A stretch of 10,133 nucleotides of DNA. Origin: an uncultured Bacilli bacterium (GTDB lineage: Bacteria > Bacillota_I > Bacilli_A > RFN20 > CAG-288). The notes under the pieces were generated by a model that had not been told where the DNA came from, searched no databases, and saw only the letters and a program-made list of their open reading frames with translations. Every line of letters starts with the position of its first letter. Within the stretch, counting starts at the first letter, position 1. The stretch is taken from positions 1 to 10,133 of the forward strand of contig CAKUXT010000063.1 of assembly GCA_934700375.1 (NCBI GenBank), read 5' to 3'. Made by a program: the position numbers and the translations under genes. Below are positions 6,085 to 10,133 of the stretch, one piece after another.

Positions 6085-6114
6085 TGCTCCTAGTTTACTA
6101 GGAGCATTTTATTT
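6085..6114 (+). terminator. Intrinsic terminator of rpsO
   Basis: TGCTCCTAG (6085-6093), a TTTA loop, CTAGGAGCA (6098-6106): nine perfect pairs, followed by TTTTATTT. It lies 20 bases after the rpsO stop. Confidence 0.9.
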
Positions 6115-6124
6115 GAATGTAATG

Positions 6125-6130
6125 TATAAT
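6125..6130 (+). promoter_or_regulatory. Candidate -10 box for the nitroreductase operon
   Basis: Perfect TATAAT, 26 bases upstream of the nitroreductase ATG. A -35 at normal spacing would fall in the 3' arm of the rpsO terminator (GAGCAT), which is a poor match. The operon downstream has no other obvious promoter. Confidence 0.45.
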
Positions 6131-6156
6131 ATTTTTGTTTTTCGGAGGTGACTTAT

Positions 6157-6663
6157 ATGGATTTCCTTTCGTTAGCAGAAAAACGTGTCTCTACACGTGA
6201 ATTCAGTGATAAGAAGATCGAAAAAGAAGATTTGGAAAAGATATTGAAGGCATGTGATATCGCTCCTACCGGCAAAAACAGAAGACCGATATTCTATGTC
6301 ATTCTCTCTTCTGAAGAGAAGAAGAGAAGACTCTATGAGCTTCTTCCTTCTATTCAGGCTAAGTTCTACAATGCAGATGCACTTCTGTTTTCCTTTGTGA
6401 AACAGGAAGATCATCTCAAAGAACTTGATTGCGGAGCTGCCATTGAAAACGCCTTATTGGAAGCGACTTCCTTAGATATCGGTTCCTGCTGGATTCATTG
6501 TGCAAGTGCAGAGATGAATACAGAAAAAGGAAAGAAAGCCCTGAAAGAAGTCCTTGATCTTGATAACGAGTATGAAGTCTTGGACTGCATCGCATTCGGT
6601 TATCCTAAAAACGGCAAATTCGCAGTAAAAGAAAGAAGTGATAATGGAAGCAAGATCGTATGA
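6157..6663 (+). CDS. Small nitroreductase-family flavoprotein
   Basis: FMN-dependent NAD(P)H oxidoreductase of the nitroreductase fold; the physiological substrate is unknown. The protein is 168 aa, short compared with the common 180-220. It has the N-terminal phosphate-binding pattern KRVSTREFSD (R10, S12, R14), then APTGKNRRP (about 36-44), where family members bind FMN and substrate, and a late GYPKNGK stretch typical of the C-terminal part (usually GYP). An in-frame GTG at 6148 is excluded because it lies within GGAGGTG (GGAGG at 6144-6148), which is the ribosome binding site eight bases before ATG 6157. It is the first gene of an overlapping operon; its 3' end overlaps the next gene by 20 bases. 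Such short forms often reduce quinones or nitroaromatics in vitro, but I would not name a substrate. Confidence 0.87.
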   Translation: MDFLSLAEKRVSTREFSDKKIEKEDLEKILKACDIAPTGKNRRPIFYVILSSEEKKRRLYELLPSIQAKFYNADALLFSFVKQEDHLKELDCGAAIENALLEATSLDIGSCWIHCASAEMNTEKGKKALKEVLDLDNEYEVLDCIAFGYPKNGKFAVKERSDNGSKIV

Positions 6664-7780
6664 TGTCATCGTCATCGGTTCTGGTCCTAGCGGACTGATC
6701 TCTTCTCTTTTGATCTCAAAAAAGAAGAGAGTCCTCCTTGTTGAAAAAGGCGGACATGATTTTGTGTTGGGAAAAAGAATATTGGTGTCCGGAAACGGAA
6801 GAGCGAACTTCTTCAATGAAGATCTTCTTCATGAAGAAGTATATAAGGACTCTCTTCTTTCTCCTGTTCACGATATTGTCTTTTCAGAGAAGAGAAACTA
6901 CGCTGAAGAGTTTCTTTCCTATCTGAAAGATGAACTCTCTTTTCCATATACGAAAGATGGAAAACTCTATTATCCGTATTTCAATCGTTCTGAAAGCCTT
7001 CAGAACACGCTTGTCCAACAACTGAAGAGAAGCAAGAATCTTACGGTTCTCTCTGCATGTCTAAAAGAAATCGATGAAAAGAATCATACTGTCTCTCTCG
7101 TTAAGAACGGAAAAAGAGAAGAATATCACTATCAGGATCTAGTCCTCGCCCTTGGCGGAAGAAGTCTAGACAGAGAAGACTATGATTCTTCTCTTCTCTC
7201 TAATTTTTCTTCCTATCCTTTCTCTCCCTGTCTTTGCCCTGTGAGAGTCAAAGAGAAGATACCTTCCTATCTTGTCAAAAACAGACTGAGAGGAGTTCTC
7301 ACGCTGCTTATAGACGGAAAGAGACTCTATCAGGAAGAGGGAGAACTCCTCTTCAAAGAAGATGGAATCTCCGGTATCTGTGTCTTTGATTCGACAGTCT
7401 ATCTTCTTAATGAAATGAGAAAGAACAAGAAGGCGACATTCACTTATGAGTTCAGATACATGGATGAAAAGATGGATTGCTCCTATTCAGCTTATCCTTA
7501 CTTTTTAAGAAGATACTTAGAAGAGCATAAAGATGCTAAGAAAGGTGTTTTCACCTTTACCTTTGCATCTTTGTATTCCTTCAAAGAGAGTCAGATCTCT
7601 TATGGCGGCATAAGATTGAGTGAAATCGATATGAATACGATGGAAGCCAAGAATCATCCTCACATTTATCTTGCTGGAGAGATGCTGGATCAGAATTTCC
7701 GCTGTGGCGGATACAATATGGGCTTAGCCTTCATCGAAGGCTATAAAGCGGGAAGGAGACTGGAAGATGATATTTCCTGA
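6644..7780 (+). CDS. HI0933/YhiN-family FAD-binding flavoprotein (aminoacetone oxidase family)
   Basis: Predicted FAD-dependent oxidoreductase of the HI0933-like family (TIGR00275 type); the true substrate is unsettled. The protein is 378 aa, close to the usual 390-420. The Rossmann FAD motif is VIVIGSGPSGL, with G12, G14 and G17, followed by an acidic VEKG end of beta-2 (E34). The family hallmark SGNGRANFFN (49-58; usually SGxGRCNxTN) has Ala in place of the common Cys. LALGGRS and the C-terminal LAGEMLDQNFRCGGYNMGLAF (typically AGExLDxxGxxGGYN) complete the FAD site. ATG 6644 starts six bases before the Rossmann strand region; a GTG at 6638 is possible but adds only two residues. The ribosome binding site is weak (AGAAG). 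The start overlaps the nitroreductase by 20 bases, so coupling is likely. Confidence 0.9.
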   Translation: MEARSYDVIVIGSGPSGLISSLLISKKKRVLLVEKGGHDFVLGKRILVSGNGRANFFNEDLLHEEVYKDSLLSPVHDIVFSEKRNYAEEFLSYLKDELSFPYTKDGKLYYPYFNRSESLQNTLVQQLKRSKNLTVLSACLKEIDEKNHTVSLVKNGKREEYHYQDLVLALGGRSLDREDYDSSLLSNFSSYPFSPCLCPVRVKEKIPSYLVKNRLRGVLTLLIDGKRLYQEEGELLFKEDGISGICVFDSTVYLLNEMRKNKKATFTYEFRYMDEKMDCSYSAYPYFLRRYLEEHKDAKKGVFTFTFASLYSFKESQISYGGIRLSEIDMNTMEAKNHPHIYLAGEMLDQNFRCGGYNMGLAFIEGYKAGRRLEDDIS

Positions 7781-8885
7781 AGATAAAGAAGTAGAGGAGA
7801 TCTTCAATCTCCAAATTGAAAGAAGAAAGAAACAGGCGGAAGAGAAGGAGATTGAAACAATCTTCCTTCGCGTCATCAATATGTGCAAGAATCTCGACTT
7901 TGAAAAAGGCCTGTCTGGCTTTAAAAAGAAAGTCGCTCTTTCCAGTATGATCGATTTTTGTATCGGTGAATATGAATTCTATAAAGAGAATGGTCCTAAG
8001 CTAAAGCAGAAGCTGAGCCTTGATGATCTGGCGCTGAAAGTCGCAAACAAGTATGTCTCGACAAGAACTGCAGAGATCAATGGTTCCTATACCTCTGGCA
8101 TGAAACCTTATGATCATCTTATCAGCACCCTTTCTACTGCGACGATGGCTTTAGAGAGCATCAATGAACCCTTAGCAAGACATGATCCTAACTTCTCTTT
8201 GATGAATGATCTTTTTGAAACGACATTCAAGAAGCTCACCGGATTCTGCCGCATGATGATGTTAGGTCTTTATCTAGATGCCTATGTCTCTTGGAGAACG
8301 ATTCATGAGAGTGAATCGACGATTTATCTATTAGTCAATAACGGAGACAAGGCAAAGTTCTCCTATGTCAAACACATCTCTTATTCGAATATGTATTACA
8401 CGCCAAGCAATTTCGATGATAAAGTGAGAGATGATGTCTTTGAAAACCAGATCAAAGCCGAGATGAATGAACATGGATTAAAGAGCAAGGACATGAAGAA
8501 GTTTCTTGAATACGGATGGCTTTATGACTGCAAGGAATACGACATGGAAAAGCATCCGAAGTTCAAACTGAACTTCAATGATGGTGTCGATGAGCTCTCT
8601 GGTCTAAGAGATCAGTACAATGAATTCTATAGAGGAACAAGCGAGATCGCTCATTCCTCCTCTATCTTCTTCTATGCCAATGAGAAGAACATCAAGAATG
8701 TCGCTTTGATGCTGACCTATGAGTCCTCTTATCGCATCTTCATGTTGTATATGCAGTTCATGGAAGAATATTTCAAACGCCATGAGAATGAAAAGAGCAT
8801 CATCATGAACTGTATTGATGATGTGAAGAGAATTGCTGAGTTTTTACGAGAACAGTATGATAAGGAGGATGAAAGCGATGAGTAG
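7767..8885 (+). CDS. DUF5677-like protein of unknown function
   Basis: I cannot assign a function. The 372 aa protein is soluble-looking and helix-rich, with no signal peptide or convincing membrane span. Residues 1-45 are highly charged (KKQAEEKEIE) and may form a coiled coil. The central part, about 145-200, contains WRTIHESESTIYLL (176-189), and the later part YRGTSEIAHSSS (288-299). An Arg-x-x-x-Glu helix followed by a Ser-Glu-x-x-His motif recalls the DUF5677 family, which is uncharacterised; that call is from memory of the pattern and is tentative. AAGGAG at 7753-7758, eight bases before the ATG, gives a strong ribosome binding site inside the upstream gene. It overlaps the flavoprotein gene by 14 bases and the methyltransferase gene by eight, so it is co-expressed with them. 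Codon use resembles the neighbours, giving no sign of recent transfer. Confidence 0.8.
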   Translation: MIFPEDKEVEEIFNLQIERRKKQAEEKEIETIFLRVINMCKNLDFEKGLSGFKKKVALSSMIDFCIGEYEFYKENGPKLKQKLSLDDLALKVANKYVSTRTAEINGSYTSGMKPYDHLISTLSTATMALESINEPLARHDPNFSLMNDLFETTFKKLTGFCRMMMLGLYLDAYVSWRTIHESESTIYLLVNNGDKAKFSYVKHISYSNMYYTPSNFDDKVRDDVFENQIKAEMNEHGLKSKDMKKFLEYGWLYDCKEYDMEKHPKFKLNFNDGVDELSGLRDQYNEFYRGTSEIAHSSSIFFYANEKNIKNVALMLTYESSYRIFMLYMQFMEEYFKRHENEKSIIMNCIDDVKRIAEFLREQYDKEDESDE

Positions 8886-10133
8886 AAGAGAGACTCTTGT
8901 CACTTGCACGGATTTAGATGACTTTGGAAAAGGAATCGTTCATATTGATAAGACGACATGCTTTTTGGATAACCTTCTTCCTGGAGAACAGGCCCTTGTC
9001 CAGACGGATTTCAAGTTCGGAAAACTTGCCAGTGCAAAAGTGACGGAAAGAAAGACGGATTCTCCTTTCCGTGTCCATCCGGAGTGCAAATACTATCCTA
9101 ACTGCGGCGGATGCCAGTTGATGCATCTCTCCTATCAAGAACAGCTCGTCTATAAGACAAAGAAGGTCAAAGACCTCCTTCATAAGTTTGCCAAAATCGA
9201 TTTTGATGTCAGCCCCTGTATCGGATTAGATAATCCGACAAGATTCAGAAACAAGGTTCAGAAGCCTGTCAGGTTCGATAACAAAAAGAAGAAAATCAAA
9301 GCCGGTTTCTATCAGTCAGGCACCCATAATCTCATCGGTGTCGATGATTGTCTGATGGAGAGCGAACTCTCGACCAAAATCAGCAATGTTTTAGTCTCCA
9401 TGTTTGAGAAGTATAAATATACGCCCTATCATGAAGATGCTCAGTTTGGTCTGATCCGTCATCTTCTCATTAAGACCAATACAGAACAGAGTCAGGCTCT
9501 GGTGACATTGATCGTCACAAGAAGCGACATCAAAGGAATCAAAGAGTTTGCAAAAGAACTCATGAAAAGAGTTCCTGAAGTCGTCGGTCTTGTCCTTAAC
9601 ATCAATACCAGAAAGACAAATGTAATCTTAGGCGAAAAGGATGTTCCTGTCTATGGTCATACCAAGATTCAGGACAAGATCTTCGACAAGAAGTTCTTGA
9701 TTTCGACTCAGTCATTCTATCAGGTCAACTCACATCAGATCGAAACCTTATACGGCAAAGCGATCGAATTTGCTGACTTAAAAAAGAGCGATACCCTTCT
9801 TGATGCCTATTGCGGAACAGGAACGATTGGATTATGCTGCTCTGACAAAGTCAAAGAAGTCACTGGTGTTGAGATAGTAAGAGATGCAGTAAGAGATGCC
9901 AAGATGAATGCCAAGATCAACAATATCGATAATGCCCGCTTCATCTGCGGCGATGCGACCGAATATATGATGAACAGCGAAGAACACTTCTCTGTCATCA
10001 TCATGGATCCGCCTAGAAAAGGTTCGACTCCTGAGTTCATCAACGCAGTGAAACGAATCGCACCGGAGAGAGTTGTCTATGTGTCCTGTGATCCTGTCAC
10101 ATTATCAAGAGATATTGCTTTGTTCTCTGATGC
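8878..10133 (+). CDS. rlmD: 23S rRNA (uracil-5-)-methyltransferase, RlmD/RumA type; 3' end outside window
   Basis: SAM-dependent enzyme forming 5-methyluridine in 23S rRNA (U1939 for RlmD of Escherichia coli; some Bacillota enzymes, RlmCD, also modify U747). The frame stays open to the window end: 418 residues are visible of about 450-460. Order: N-terminal TRAM domain (1-60); [4Fe-4S] cysteines C70, C76, C79 (CX5CX2C) and C158; a central domain with SFYQVNS; SAM-binding LLDAYCGTGTIG (from about 307); DPPRKGS (D377 onwards); and the catalytic cysteine C404 in VSCDP. ATG 8878 is set by AAGGAGG at 8862-8868, nine bases upstream, and overlaps the previous gene by eight bases. All key residues are present, so it should be active. 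Site specificity cannot be decided from sequence alone. Confidence 0.94.
   Translation, partial: MSRRETLVTCTDLDDFGKGIVHIDKTTCFLDNLLPGEQALVQTDFKFGKLASAKVTERKTDSPFRVHPECKYYPNCGGCQLMHLSYQEQLVYKTKKVKDLLHKFAKIDFDVSPCIGLDNPTRFRNKVQKPVRFDNKKKKIKAGFYQSGTHNLIGVDDCLMESELSTKISNVLVSMFEKYKYTPYHEDAQFGLIRHLLIKTNTEQSQALVTLIVTRSDIKGIKEFAKELMKRVPEVVGLVLNINTRKTNVILGEKDVPVYGHTKIQDKIFDKKFLISTQSFYQVNSHQIETLYGKAIEFADLKKSDTLLDAYCGTGTIGLCCSDKVKEVTGVEIVRDAVRDAKMNAKINNIDNARFICGDATEYMMNSEEHFSVIIMDPPRKGSTPEFINAVKRIAPERVVYVSCDPVTLSRDIALFSD

Noticed and set aside
6148..6156. GTG at 6148 as the nitroreductase start
   Set aside because: It overlaps the GGAGG ribosome binding site that serves ATG 6157.
8914..9183. Minus-strand 89-codon ORF inside rlmD
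   Set aside because: Antisense shadow of a well-supported methyltransferase gene.

Overview
The window looks like chromosomal DNA from a low-to-moderate GC, anaerobic, Gram-positive-type bacterium (Bacillota; an Erysipelotrichia-like lineage is my guess, not a demonstrated placement). Reasons: an oxygen-sensitive class III ribonucleotide reductase with its activase, strong AGGAGG-type ribosome binding sites, Firmicutes-type TruB/RibF/S15 proteins, and a code in which TGA is a stop (nrdG, ribF and the nitroreductase end in TGA, while tryptophan is TGG), which excludes a Mycoplasma code.

Layout, left to right. (1) 1-1981, plus strand: the 3' two thirds of nrdD followed by nrdG with a one-base overlap (TAATG), the anaerobic dNTP synthesis operon. 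(2) 1986-4694, minus strand: rbsK, then truB and ribF, the last two overlapping by 8 bases. nrdG and ribF converge on one palindrome that acts as a bidirectional terminator and also encodes both C-termini. (3) 4695-5789: the rbsK promoter region; a 5'-truncated, minus-strand remnant of an AlbA_2/HATPase_c_4 (RecG-C-terminal-like) regulator with a 12-bp tandem repeat and a -1 frame break at A AAA AAG; then the rpsO promoter and structured leader. (4) 5790-6114, plus strand: rpsO and a strong intrinsic terminator. (5) 6157-10133, plus strand: a tightly overlapping four-gene operon (small nitroreductase, HI0933/YhiN-type flavoprotein, DUF5677-like protein of unknown function, RlmD-type 23S rRNA methyltransferase cut by the window end).

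Most genes are core metabolism or translation. TruB, RibF and S15 are close neighbours in many Bacillota (rbfA-truB-ribF-rpsO order). Here truB-ribF points away from rpsO, with rbsK and the decayed regulator between them, so the ancestral cluster seems to have been rearranged. No complete new defence or mobile system is visible. The most unusual stretches are the frame-broken regulator remnant with its slippery heptamer, the shared nrdG/ribF terminator-coding palindrome, and the probable leaderless truB start. No gene-free stretch exceeds 300 bases.
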